This document shows, one piece after another, positions 22,967-34,920 of a stretch of 64,000 nucleotides of DNA. Each line of letters opens with the position of its first letter. The first letter of the stretch is position 1. The notes below the pieces were generated by a model. The model had not been told where the DNA came from. It made no database searches and saw only the letters and a program-made list of their open reading frames with translations. The position numbers and the translations under genes are program-made. The DNA comes from Protea cynaroides (Eukaryota; Streptophyta; Magnoliopsida; Proteales; Proteaceae): contig CM053276.1 in assembly GCA_028583415.1 (NCBI GenBank), positions 13,103,774-13,167,773 on the forward strand, written 5' to 3'.

Positions 22967-24489
22967 CTTCTTAGAAAAACCTGAGTAGAAAAGTACTCAT
23001 AATATCCCCATATATAATGAATGGTGCAAGAGAATATTGTTGTTATCCTCCTTAATCCAAAAACTCTAACATCTGAAATCAAGATTGAGTCTTTACTATC
23101 CGAAAAATCATACTCAGAGGACTCCTCAATAAGTCCTGTCACATGATTTTCTCAATTTTCCAAGGGAACAGCATTTTCACATGCTACTATGGGTAGAGCA
23201 TGATTTTTATTGTTGGATGGTCTCTCTCTCTCTCATTCATGGGGCATAGTTCATCCAACTGTTTTGGGCCACTCCTTCCAAAAGAGAGTTACTTAAATCA
23301 GTGCACCATGACGACATTGATGATGATGGTGTCTTTGGACACCACCACCTTTCCACCCGCGTTCATTGTCTCTGATCTGTTTCTCTGGTTTCTTTCCTTC
23401 CTGTAGAACAGATAAGTCAAAATGAGTTCGACCCATTTTAGCAGGGATGTGATATCACCATCGACTTCCACAGCCTGTCGATTGCCGGTTTCAAATCTCA
23501 AATCACTTCATTTGAAAAGAAATATCAACTGCCAAACCTTTTTTTTTTTTTTTTTTTTTTTTTGGGGGGGGGGGGGCGAAATCCAAACCTTAACATCAAG
23601 ATGTACCAGATCACTACAAGGCTCATGAAAACCCTTAGGTCTTGTGTGACGAGTAAGGGTGCCGATTATAGACCTAGACTAACCAATTCGATTATTAAAC
23701 TCGTAGGGTTTAGGTCCAGACCGATTATTAAAAGGATATCCATGGTGCAAGGGTGTAGTCTGATCGAACCAATCATGCGAGCTGACCGAATGAGCTGAAT
23801 ATATCTTTAAACTGAACTGAATCTTGATTTAAACCAAACAAATACAACCCTAAAGTTAAAAAACTAAAACATTAAATTGTTTCTAACTCTTTTCCATTTC
23901 TTAAGTCTTCCACTCTTGGCCTATATGCGTGGTCACAAACCTACTAAGAATCTTTTACAATCTTACAAGAAAGTATCTAATCTACAACATGAGAACAATT
24001 ATGGATTTAAAAATCAACATCTCTCTATTTTTATTTAAACTTTGGCATAAATCGGTTACAACCCATTTACAAAACCAATTAGCCTAACTAGCATAAAATC
24101 GATTATGAACCGAGATCGATCGAACCAAATATAAACCTGTCCATGCCTCACCGATAAAGAACTAAATAGTAAAACTGGCTAACATGGAACAAGATAATAA
24201 AATAGTGAGAACCAATTAAGCCCAGCCACTTAAGGCAAAGTATTCTAGCAAAAAAAAAATCTCAAAGTATGGAATGGATATTGACTACATAGTAATCATA
24301 GCTCTTTCTTTGGTTTTGCCTCCCCAGTTGGATCTGTTGGAGGGTAGCGTACTGAAGTTATAATGGTGGCTAATGTCTGGTGAATCTGCTTCCCAGCAAT
24401 CGTACTTGTCGGGCAGCCAAACTTTGTGATAATGTAACCATTTGGGTTGCTAGAGAAGAATGCATCATTCATCTCAAACCCTCTTCTCC
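22967..24489. other. Intergenic, with possible hAT-like remnant
   Basis: No gene is recognised. A T-run followed by a G-run lies at about 23540-23576. From about 23648 the words TAAGGGTGCCGATTATAG and later CGATTATTAAA, GATCGATCGAACC resemble the interior and TIR (TAAGGGTG) of the hAT-like element at 42867-43641, but I could not place a right end or target duplication. Confidence 0.4.
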
Positions 24490-24830
24490 ACATATTCAAA
24501 TCTTCTCATGCCCCTCATGCTGGCACGAAGAAATCCAGTGGTTGTAGTTTATTTTGTGTACATACCCATATATTGGTATATGCACACAGTGGATGACAGT
24601 CACTGGATTTCCTCATGCTAGCATGAGAGACATAGGAAGATTTCTATCCCTTCTCCACTGTCCTCTTTTAAGGATTCAAATCATCTCATGCCCCTCATGC
24701 CGACATGAAGAAATCCAGTGGCTGTCATCCACTGTGCACATATACAAATACATACGTATGTACGCATAGTAAACTACAGTCATTGAATTTTCTCATGCCG
24801 CATGAGAGGCATGAAAGGATTTATTTCCCT
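24490..24830. mobile_element. Two tandem foldback MITEs
   Basis: Each unit (about 24494-24645 and 24668-24828) is a long imperfect hairpin. Its left arm reads CTCATGCCCCTCATG then GAAGAAATCCAGTGG, and its right arm is the reverse complement, with CACTGGATTTCCTCATG in unit 1 and a decayed version in unit 2. The two units are related to each other and separated by about 20-25 bases. No transposase coding is present, and superfamily and target duplication are not clear. Confidence 0.75.
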
Positions 24831-26424
24831 CTTTGAAGTAGAGAGACACATTGTGGGTAGGTGTCTCATTATTTGACTTTGACTGTAGGGTCTCACTTAT
24901 GATTTGATCAGAGAAAGGGAGTCAAGAATGGGATTTCATTCCGAACTAACGCTGCAACTATCAATGGCTCTGGCTTTTTTTTTTTTTTTTTTTTTTTTTT
25001 TTGCATCATTATTATTCTGGTTGGTCGAAGACAATGGGAAAAAGATTTTCTCTTATCGTTTAGTTTTTTCAGTCGTGATCCAGTATCTAGAGTTTACCCG
25101 GTACACATGAGTGATTCTAGTTATTAGATCGCGACTGAAGGGAATTCGGTAACAAGAAACGATCCAAGCCCTAAGCCAAGTTGTGTTTATTAGTTGCATC
25201 CAAAATTAAAGAGAAATGAAAATTTTTAAAATTAAAAATGAAGTTTTATAATTATTACAGGACATGATTAAGTAATTAACTACAAATCATTTTATATTTA
25301 TTTATTATCTTTCATTTTATTTTGAATAATAAAATAAATTCACATCTTAAAAAGAAATATCATTATTAAATACAAAAAAAATTAAATTATATGTTAAGTA
25401 ATGATTATAAAGTTTTCTTTTTTAAATTTAAAAAATTTTCAATTTTTTTTCTCTTAAATTTCCCTTGCAATCAGAGGAAGCATTAATGTCAAAACCGAGT
25501 TCTGAAATTTCTCAAGAGAAAAAATAATAGAGAAAATATCAGGTTAATTCGTTGGATAGGCCAAAAGTGACCGAAATCGATTTGAACCCTAAAGAAAAGC
25601 CTCTTGTTTTGAGTCAGATATGTGTGATGCATGTAATTTTGATCTGATTTGATTTCAATTCCTAAAAACCTTGTTTGTGACTGTTCGGCATATCATCATC
25701 TTGGAAAATGTTCAGGCAAATGTTTCTTTGTAGGTCCACCATGGAAAGGAGACTTGATGGCCCAAAATATGTGTCACATGGCAATGTCCCATGTGACTTA
25801 TTTTGTAGATAACTGGATTGTAGGGTTTCTTGTTTACTTCTCATGTTTCGGTTCAAACTAAGATGAGTCGAGTTGAGGACAACTGAGATCTTTCGGTCTG
25901 CATGCGTGGGAGTAGTTTAAACAAAGAAGAGTTTGGTCCGGTCTGAATACAGGCCCAGCCCGCCGTCTGCTACTAGATCCGGGAATGGCGCCAGGTGAGG
26001 GCGCCACTATACCCCGCACAGCTCTGTTGCAGCCGGCCCAGACTTCGCAAAACAATCAAGGGATCTGGTTCCCCCCCCCCGCCCCTCCCTTCCCTTTGGT
26101 GATTGACCGAACAAATAGGCCAAGTGATAAAATAAAGTCTGGAAAAATATAGTGATGATAGAAATTGAAAAAAAAAAAAAAGAATAATTTGTCTGCATGC
26201 ATTTTTATTTTTCTTGGATCCCATTATCGTCCATATTTAATAGGTTCCATATTTTATCAACGGTAATGGGATTCCAAAGAGAGTATATGTACATGCACAT
26301 TATCGAGCTTATTAAAAAACAAGGATGTATAGACATACATAGGAGAATATTTGATTAAAATTGAATTGAAAATCGATACGTGGCTAACACACACCTTAGT
26401 TTATCTATCTAATTGATTGGATTT
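24831..26424. other. Intergenic, no recognised gene
   Basis: Long T-run at about 24977-25002, AT-rich DNA to 25650, and a C-run near 26071-26080. The GC-richer stretch at 25930-26080 gives open frames on the minus strand but matches nothing I know. Confidence 0.4.
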
Positions 26425-26459
26425 GTCGGTATTATTTGTTGGGTACAAATAATACCGAC
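26425..26459. repeat. Perfect 15-bp hairpin
   Basis: GTCGGTATTATTTGT and its exact reverse complement are separated by the 5-base loop TGGGT. It is followed by the possible LTR remnant. It could be the edge of an element or a fold in a transcript; no function is assigned. Confidence 0.85.
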
Positions 26460-27440
26460 CAAAAGAAATGCATCATATCTACATAATGCCAACTAATGGG
26501 AGCATGAGACATCAACCCTAGTAGGCCTAAGAGTTACAGCAATACGTTCAGCTAAACACGATGATAATACATCGAACAAGCATTAATTAATGCTTCTATA
26601 ACCTAGCATGCAAAAATAATTACACTTGCAATATACAAAGCATGCAACATTTAATGCACCAACCCGATCCATTACACCTACAACAAAGTACTTGAGTGGC
26701 TTGCATTTATGACACATTCCCCTACTCTTTTACCGAATCTCATGAAGCATACCATAGCGCCTAGCAAAGAGCCAACATATCAATTCATGTCTCACGCTCA
26801 TAGTCTGCAAAAGTGACTCCTGTCTGTCTGCAGCCAGGACACCGAATACTCTTAAAAACTTATGAAGGTGACTCCTGCCAAGGTGACATCTTGCTTAGCC
26901 ACCATCAATCATCTAAGAACCTATGGAAGTGACTTTTGCCAAAGTGAAATCCTAATTAGCCACCATTAGGGCACCGAATGCTCTAGAAACATTTGGAAGT
27001 GACTTCTGTCATCTGCTTAACCACCATCAGAGTGTCAAACACTCAACTGTACCTGAGCCTCAACCGAAGCCATGCTTAAGTCAATAAAAAATCCACCATT
27101 ATAAAAAAATCCTTAACAACTCAACTCGAGTGTAAGAGACTCTTTAAAGAATATACTCAAACATTCATTACAAGACTCCCAAAACTGTAATGGTGTTTTG
27201 AGTTTTTCTATTATCCCAATCTCCTTGTCCTTGGTTTGTTCACTACCAAACCAACATTATTTACTGTTTGCTGTGAATATATTGACTTAGGCATCAAAGC
27301 TATTATAGAGCTCGAGTCAGACCCCCTTTGTTTACTTTATCCATGTCTTCTATAGATTATCTCATCCCGCATGATCGCATATGAATTCTAACAATATCAA
27401 TCCTTGTCACATTGTAGAATTAGGTAGATCACGAAAAAAA
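26460..27440. mobile_element. Possible LTR remnant with short tandem units
   Basis: Units of about 65-90 bp containing GTGACTYCTGCCAAGGTGA and TTAGCCACCAT recur between 26810 and 27030. The word TGACTTAGGCATCAAAG at about 27283, followed by a C/T-rich stretch, resembles the 3' part of many plant gypsy LTRs. No ends or target duplication were found. Confidence 0.35.
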
Positions 27441-27929
27441 AAAAAGGCTTCTCTTGACCAGATAGTGTTATAGTATTTTTGTTCTTTATGCTAGTTTATA
27501 TTTCAATGTCCCAAATTAAGTATCCACCATGAGTACTTTATATTAAAAAATAATAATAATAATAAATAAAAATAAAAAACCTTCCTTTAAGTAGCTGAAG
27601 CTTGAACCAATACTAAGGCTATAGAGAGTACTGTAAGCACCTCATTTTTACCACCCTCTGTGTAAGTGAACCAATATGGCAGGTTTCTGGCCTTTAATCC
27701 AAAGATTTATGATTTTTCACTGAATCCCACAGCAGGGTCATAGGCTATTATCTGCAGGAATGCATAGGTCATAGAATTATCTTCGAAACGAGACCAGAAT
27801 TGCTCAATTCTGATATCAAATGAGGAAGATATGATCATTTTAGTCGGATGATACATAAAATGGAAGTTTCTGAAATTATTATAAATAATAATCCCAGGGC
27901 CTTCATGCAAATTATCCTAAGTCGGATTG

Positions 27930-28390
27930 TTTGAATTTCAAATCATCATATCTTGATCATCCGACATCGGATTCAGAGGATTCCAAGACCATTATTCTTC
28001 ATTCATGATGTTCAACAAAGTGGACGTAAAAAATCCCGGGTAGAAGTCACTAGTGGGTCTCATGCAAGCTTGCATGCAAAATTATCGTTAGAACTTCAAA
28101 ACTTCATATCTTTTCCGTTCTACATCGGATTCAGATGATTCCAAGACCATTATTCTTCATTTGTGATGTCATGCGAAGTGGACGTGGAAAATATCGGGTA
28201 AAAGTCTCCGGAGGGTCCCATGCAAAATGGTCAGCCAAATTATCGATAATTGGTCCGCTTAAACTTCAAAAATTCATAAGTTGACCATTTTACTTCCAAA
28301 TGAGGTGATTCAAGTTTCTATATTCCTCATTTTTAATGTTCTACAAAATGAACGCAAAAAAATTTGGAATAGAGGCCATCGGAAAATTTC
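27930..28390. repeat. Three diverged units of about 165 bp in the giant LTR
   Basis: Units near 27940, 28105 and 28265 share CTTCAAAACTTCATATCTT-type and GATTCCAAGACCATTATTC-type words, followed by GTGGACGTRAAAAATC. They lie in the presumed U3 region. Confidence 0.7.
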
Positions 28391-28544
28391 ATGCGGGATG
28401 ACAGCGGAAATGGCCCATGAAATGACAGAGAGTGAAAGCCCAGTTAATTTCAGCCAATCTAGTCAACTCAGCTCAACCCAAGGTAGTATTGGCCCAACCC
28501 AGTCAATCCGGACCAATTCATGGTGGCTTATATGCATGTATTTC

Positions 28545-28676
28545 TTTTATATATTATTATATAATGTATAATATATTGTAATATATCATATAATATATAC
28601 ATATATCTTATATGTATATTATATTATATATATATCAATATATTGATATTATATATATATATATATATATGTTTTA
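28545..28676. repeat. AT-only, palindrome-rich stretch
   Basis: About 130 bases of almost pure A/T with many TATATA words and small inverted repeats, followed by a purine-rich region (28680-29580) in which a 110-bp block starting near GAATCCAAAG recurs. Confidence 0.85.
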
Positions 28677-29293
28677 TATATAGAAAACAAAGAATCCAAA
28701 GAGAGAGGAAACGTGAGATATAGGGAAATTTAGGGAGAATTCAAAAGATTTTGTTTTGAGAAAAGGAAAGAAAAGAGAGAAAAAAAAATCTTTTGGATTT
28801 AAAAGATTTTTGTTAGGGCATATAATCCAAAAGAAAAAAAAAAAAGAATCCAAAGATGGGAAGGGAAGAGACGTCCAAGGTGGAGAGAGAAAAAAAAAAG
28901 AAATAGAAAAGGGAGAATCCTAAAGATTTTATTTTGAGAAAAGGAAAGAAAAGAGAAAAAAAAAATCTTTTGGATTCAAAATATTTTGTTAAGGCATATA
29001 ATCCAAAAGAAAAAAAAAAGAAAGGAATCCAAAGTGAGGAAGGGACGTCCAAGAGGAGAGAAAAAAAGAAATCCAAAAAGATCTCGATTTTGAGAAAAAG
29101 GAAAGAAAAGAGAGAAGGAAAGAGGAGGAGAGGATTTTCTAGAAGAGGGAGAGATAGAGAACATGTGGAATGGAGAAGGAGAAGAGAAAAAGGAAGGAAA
29201 AGAAGAAAGGAAAGAAGAAAAAGGAAGAAAAAAAGATTTTTCTAGAAAAAAGAAGAAAGGAAAGAAGGATCTTCTAGAAAAGGAGAGAAAAAT

Positions 29294-29301
29294 TATAAAT
29301 A
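29294..29301 (+). promoter_or_regulatory. Probable TATA box of the giant LTR
   Basis: TATAAATA stands alone in a purine-rich context. Transcription would start about 30 bases downstream, placing the 187-bp repeats and the arrays beyond in R/U5. This is inferred from position only. Confidence 0.5.
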
Positions 29302-29429
29302 GGCAAGAGAAGAGAGAGGAGGGGTCTTTTTTCCAGACCATAGAGAGAGGAGAACGTGGGTGAGGGAGAGAAAAACTGAGTGAGAGAGAGAAGAGAAAAA
29401 AAAATCGAAAGAAAAGAGAAGAAGAAGAA

Positions 29430-29430
29430 A

Positions 29431-29480
<50 letters not shown>
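29430..29480. repeat. (GA)n microsatellite
   Basis: About 24 uninterrupted AG units. On the opposite strand this makes a Ser/Leu-rich open frame (28976-29557) that is not a gene. Confidence 0.95.
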
Positions 29481-29482
<2 letters not shown>

Positions 29483-29696
29483 GTTAAGAAGAGAAGATCT
29501 AGAGGAAAAAGAGAGAAGGATCAGAGAGGCAGCAAAGAGGATGATGAGAAGATGCAAAGGAGAGAAGGAGAGAGAAGAAGCCTGAGGTAAGAATCACCCA
29601 TCGCTTTTGTCAGTTTATTTTTTCAAAGTCAAAGCATACTGCAAATGCATGTCTGAGATTGGTGTCTAGCATTAGGAAGATGCCTCTGTTTGCATT

Positions 29697-30130
29697 AGGT
29701 TCCTTGAGACAAAATGTTGGCCTCTGAGTCTTCTTTCTGACCATGTATTCGGATTTTATTTTCATGAGCTATATGATTTTATATTGATTTTATAGTACCA
29801 CTGGCCAGAATCTGGAACAGACCTGACCAGTGTATTTGCCTGTACTTGGGGAATATTTTCGACCTGCCTATGATCTCTTTTAGGATTAGGTTCCTTGAGA
29901 CAAAATGTTGGCCTCTGAGTCCTCTTTCTGACCATGTATTCGGATTTTATTTTCATGAGCTATATGATTTTATATTGATTTTATAGTACCACTGGCCAGA
30001 ATCTGGAACAGATCTGACCAGTGTATTTGCCTGTACTTGGGGAATATTTTCGACCTGCCTATGGTCTCTTTCACGATTAGCTTCCTTGAGACAAAATGTT
30101 GGCCTCTGAGTCCTCTTTCCGATGATATCT
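29697..30130. repeat. Tandem repeat, period about 188 bp, two and a part units
   Basis: Units begin at about 29697, 29886 and 30079 with TAGGTTCCTTGAGACAAAAT or a close form. The first two are nearly identical; the third is cut short after CTCTTTCCGATG. This suggests recent unequal recombination or slippage within the LTR. Confidence 0.92.
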
Positions 30131-30267
30131 TTTAAGAATTTTTTGAGTAAGTACAGTGCCCTATGTGCCCATTTGGTCCAGCCTGACAAAGCTGTCATCT
30201 TGCTGCGTGTTCCATCATGTTTTGATTGATTCTCATATGCTTTGGTTATTTTTCGCATGCCATATTT

Positions 30268-32594
30268 TGTCACACCCCAATTCTGATCCAACCAGAACGG
30301 TGTGAGTGAACCACCATTGAACCAACGGTTCACACCAGGATCTCGAATAGGCCGTGTCCACCCATACAAACCATTACACATAACCACAATCAGAATATAA
30401 ATATACAGCGGAAGACTTTAAATAGAATGAACTGAGTATCTATTGATAATTTAAATAAATATCCCATTATTCAAATTCAAACACATAAAATAATAATCTT
30501 TTACATCTCTTAATATCAAACAAAAATAACTGAAACAATTAAATAAAAATCCATCACAAGTACACGCAGAAAGGGCACTCGCATGAAGCATCATGCTCGT
30601 CCTCCCCTGCTTGTACATCCAGAGCAGCTACACCACCGTACGCCGGAGCGTTCACATAGTCGTCCACAGTGTAACCTGCATCAACATCTAAAAACAATGT
30701 ATATACAAAGGGTGAGCACACAACACAGCTCAGTAAGACAATCAGACAGTTTCACAAGATTATGCATGAGTAACAATCAATTTTATTATGTGGTCTGGTT
30801 TAAAAGTTTGCAATGTACTATAGAAAGGTTTGGTGACCCCCGCACCTCTATACACGAGTGTGTGGCGTCGCACAGTAATCACACTACCACCAACCCACAT
30901 GCACCCATCATGGAATAGAGATAGAGCTAAGGTATACCCGCACCTCCCCGATACTCTACCCATACCGGTACCTAAGCCCCTACCGGCCGGGGCTCGCAAA
31001 CCGGGCTCGCAACTAACCAATCCTATATGTCAACAATGTATGCTCTATCCCAAAGACAGCCGTCTACGGCATAGAGATAGAGCTAGAGCGTGCAGGCCGG
31101 GTCGGAGACCACCACACCTACCTCCTCCTGATACCCTACCGCAACTAACCCACTAGGATAGAAACAATACGCAGGTAGACCCTATCCCAACATAACTCCC
31201 TACGGCATAGAGATAGAGCTAAAGCATCGTGGACAAGCCAGCGTCGACTCGAAATCCTCAGTACCACACAATGATGGCCGGGACAACATCAATATCGGAG
31301 ACCACCGTACCACGATCTTCCCCTGATACCCCACCCGTACCAAGCATGTTAAGACAGAATACTACAAAAAGGTGCCAGTGTGAAGAGCGATCCCAGGCCC
31401 ATGCCCCACTCCACACACCAACGAAAACAATCACATGCCTAACAATCACATCCTATGAATGCATGAACAATAATAATAACTAAAAGTAAAGGATGGCATG
31501 TGAATATGCACAAACATCACATCATAGATATTCAATGATTAACAACGATTTACTGTCCATTAATTATTAAGTTTAGGTCAGATTCCCTTACCTGACGATC
31601 GTTTGTTAACTTGCTCCACGTCGCAAGATCCAAACGATAAGTCACAAAGTCCTACATAATATTAGGGTTTCATTAGAATATATTATTTAGGGTTTCATGT
31701 TGGTCGGAAACCAACAGAGATCACAAAATACCCTCACAGAGCTGACCGGTGGCATGTACCGGTCGCAGCTCTGTGGAAAAGACTGGCGACCGGTATGGTC
31801 AGCCGGTCCCCACAGATAACCTCCCGAGAGGTAGCGGTCGCAACATACCGGTCGCACTATGTGCAACCGGTATAGTCGACCGGTATGTCTCCGGAAGACC
31901 ATACATGGGTTTTTCGACTGTCGTCGATCATCCTTCATGGGTTTTCAGGGTTTGTCCTATCCATTCTAAGTCTAGGCTTTGAGTTAGAGTTATCCCCAAC
32001 TCATTCAAGTTTCGTTTCGATGAATATCATCTCGAAACTCGAATCTAGGGTTTGACGGCAACTTAGGGTCTATTGGCCAATTTAGGGTTTTAGATCAATA
32101 CCTACTTTGCATGGTATTGATCCACCAACACAACTATCATAGGGTAAGAAGAGGGATTCAAACACTTACCGTTGACAGGCGTAACGAGAGCTTCGTCCAA
32201 CGGTAATGGCGGCTCCTTCTTCTTCCTCCTAACTCCTTCTCCTTTTCCACCTCTTTCTCTTCTCTAGGGTTTGCGAGAGACAATGGAAAGGATTTGAGGG
32301 GGTTTAAGGGTGTATTTATAGGCTAGAAATAGGGTTTAGTAACCCTACTAGGATTAGGAAACTTCTAGGATTCGAAATCAGGAAAGCGGGACCCGTAGAG
32401 ACCAATTTCCAAATTCCCGCACATAGCTGTGCAGGCCATACCGGTCGACCGGTACCATCAACCGGTATCTAAAATCAGGGATAATTGGTCGACTTTGGTC
32501 CGATTTTGTACCTGTTTGTTATCCGCTTGCCCCGTCTGGCTCGGTGATGATCGGAAGACCTGTCACGACACGAAACCAAGGTGCGGGTCTTACA
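30268..32594 (-). mobile_element. Nested solo LTR, 2327 bp
   Basis: Plus-strand ends are TGTCACACCCC and GGGTCTTACA, flanked by a perfect 5-bp duplication TATTT (30263-30267 and 32595-32599). Read on the minus strand it begins TGTAAGACCCGCACC, a start common in long gypsy chromovirus LTRs such as Tekay/Del (from memory), hence the orientation. Inside are three units carrying ATAGAGATAGAGCTA (near 30917, 31072, 31207) and many ACCGGT words at 31740-31880 and 32440-32465. No coding is present. It inserted into the larger LTR, so it is younger than that LTR. Confidence 0.85.
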
Positions 32595-32768
32595 TATTTG
32601 ATGCTATATTTGTTCACATGCTATGTTCGGATGCTCGTATGCATACACTACTATAATTGGAATGGTCACACTGCCATAATTGGAATGGTCACACTGCCAT
32701 AACTGGATGATTACTGTCATGATTGGAATGATCATACTCACATGCTATATTAAATGCTTTTTGTCATA

Positions 32769-33740
32769 ATTAGGGTAGAAAACTTTACAATGGAAAGAAA
32801 ATAACAATTAGGGTAGAAAACCCTAAAAAATAAAAATAAAATAATAATTAGGGTAGAAAACCCTAAAATGGAAAGAAAGTAACAATTAAGGTAGAAAACC
32901 CTAAAATGGAAAGAAAATAACAATTAGGGTAGAAAACCCTAAAAACTAGAAAGAAAATAACAATTAGGGTAGAAAACCCTAAAAAATGGAAAGAAAATAA
33001 TTAGGGTAGAAAACCTTAAAATGGAAAGAAAATAACAATTAGGGTTGAAAACCCTAAAAAATAGAAAGAAAATAATAATTAGGGTAGAAAACCCTAAAAT
33101 GGAAAGAAAATAACAATTAGGGTAGAAAACCCTAAAAAATAAAAATAAAATAATAATTAGGGTAGAAAACCCTAAAATGGAAAGAAAGTAACAATTAGGG
33201 TAGAAAACCTTAAAATGGAAAGAAAATAACAATTAGGGTAGAAAACCCTAAAAAATAGAAAGAAAATAACAATTAGGGTAGAAAACCCTAAAAAATAGAA
33301 AGAAAATAATTAGGGTAGAAAACCTTAAAATGAAAAGAAAATAACAATTAGGGTAGAAAACCCTAAAAAATGGAAAGAAAATAATAATTAGGGTAGAAAA
33401 TCCTAAAATGGAAAGAAAATAACAATTAGGGTAGAAAATCCTAAAAATGGAAAGAAAATAACAATTAGGGTAGAAAACCCTAAAAATGGAAAGAAAATAA
33501 TTAGGGTAGAAAACCCTAAAATGGAAAGAAAATAACAATTAGGGTAGAAAACCCTAAAAAATGGAAAGAAAATAGCAATTAGGGTAGAAAACCCTAAAAA
33601 ATGGAAATAAAATTACAATTAGGGTAGAAAACCCTAAAATGGAAAGAAAGTAGCAATTAAGGTAGAAAACTCTAAAATGAAAAGAAAATAGCAATTAGGG
33701 TAGAAAACCCTAAATATGGAAAGATAATAGCAATTAGGGT
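32769..33740. repeat. Hairpin minisatellite, about 26 units of about 37 bp, with telo-box motifs
   Basis: Each unit is AATTAGGGTAGAAAACCCTA followed by a GGAAAGAAAATAA-type A-rich spacer. TTAGGGT and ACCCTAA form an inverted repeat, so each unit can fold into a 7-bp hairpin. Most units, about eighteen by eye, contain AAACCCTAA, the plant telo-box. Unit length varies between about 30 and 43 because the spacer varies. Period variation, A-rich spacers and location inside an LTR exclude a CRISPR array or a true telomere. Confidence 0.95.
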
Positions 33741-34194
33741 CTTACCATGCTTAGAAGATAGCCTACTAGATCATGTCATATAGGCTCTTGCCTTATTTGC
33801 AATACATGCCATATTTGAAAGATTTTTTAAACAATCTTACTATATGTGAATTTCTTGCCATAAATGTTTTATGTGTCATATTTAGATAGAATATTCTATT
33901 TTTTGGCAATAACTTATTTTATGCAACGCCCTAGCCAAACTGCCATATCTGCACACTTCTAGAAGACAATCTAGGCATGGGGACGTGCATTTATGCACCC
34001 ACATTCTTGGGAAGGGCATAATAGAAATAATAAAACCTTAATAAAGAAAGAGAATTCTTTGCCAAACCTTCCAAAATTAGAATTCAGAATGAAAAGGGTG
34101 ATTTAGGACGATTTACCCCTCGGCAAACCCTAAACCTAGAATAGGTTCTAAACCCTAAACCTAGAATAGGTTCTCAATCATTAACCTAAATAGG

Positions 34195-34920
34195 GTTATC
34201 CTTCCCGAACTACGCGGATTCTGATTCCTAGGGCAAACCCTAGGATACGTAGGCTATTTGGGAGAATCCCAAATTCGGATCCACACCTTAGTCCACTTGG
34301 ACTATCCATAGATCCACTAGGATATTTATCCATACCTTAGTCCACTTGGACTATCCATAGATCCACTAGGATATCCACTCCCATTTCAATCCAAAGCCCG
34401 AACTACGTGGATTCTGATTCCTAGGTCAAACCCTAGGATACGTAGGCCATTTGGGAGAATCCCAAATTCGGATCCACATTTTAGTCCACTCGGACTATCA
34501 ATAGATCCACTAGGATATTTATCCAAACCTTAGTCCACTCGGACTATCCATAGATCCACTAGGATATCCATTCTCATTTCAACCCAGGGTTTGAACTACG
34601 CGGATTCTGATTCCTAGGGCAAACCCTAGGATACGTAGGCTATTTGAGAGAAACCCAAATTCGGATCCATACCTTAGTCCACTAGGAATATCCATAGATC
34701 CACTAGGATACTCAACCATTTCAACCTAGAGTTCGAACTACGCGGATTCTGATTCCTAGGGCAAACCCTAGGATACGTAGGCCATTTGGGAGAATCCCAA
34801 ATTCGGATCCACACCTTAGTCCACTTGGACTATCCATAGATCCACTAGGATATTTATCCACATCTTAGTCCACTTGGACTATCCATAGATCCACTAGGAT
34901 ATTATCCACATTCCAACCCA
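34195..34920. repeat. Palindrome-rich tandem repeats of about 145-195 bp, four units
   Basis: Units start near the word GGATTCTGATTCCTAGG (34217, 34408, 34601, 34745). Each contains several short inverted repeats: CCTAGGGCAAACCCTAGG, TTTGGGAGAATCCCAAA, TAGTCCACTTGGACTA and ATCCACTAGGAT. The last two recur as a sub-repeat of about 60 bp, one to two times per unit. Confidence 0.9.

Noticed and set aside
25858..26224. Overlapping minus-strand frames in a GC-richer stretch
   Set aside because: No domain match, and the frames cross C- and A-runs. It may be repeat-derived but no ends were found.
28813..29557. Ser/Leu/Phe-rich and Lys/Glu/Arg-rich open frames of up to 193 codons
   Set aside because: By-products of the purine-rich and (GA)n tracts in the giant LTR.
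30583..31483. Several open frames of 84-111 codons
   Set aside because: They lie inside the nested solo LTR, where GC-rich repeats lengthen frames. No retroelement or host domain is seen.
32939..33538. Periodic open frames (VFYPNCYFLSI repeats) that look like a repeat protein
   Set aside because: The period equals the minisatellite period and the frames exist only because the unit lacks stops.
32769..33740. CRISPR-like or telomere-like array
   Set aside because: Spacers are A-rich and not unique, unit length varies, there are no cas genes, and the telomere-like words form inverted pairs rather than head-to-tail telomeric repeats.
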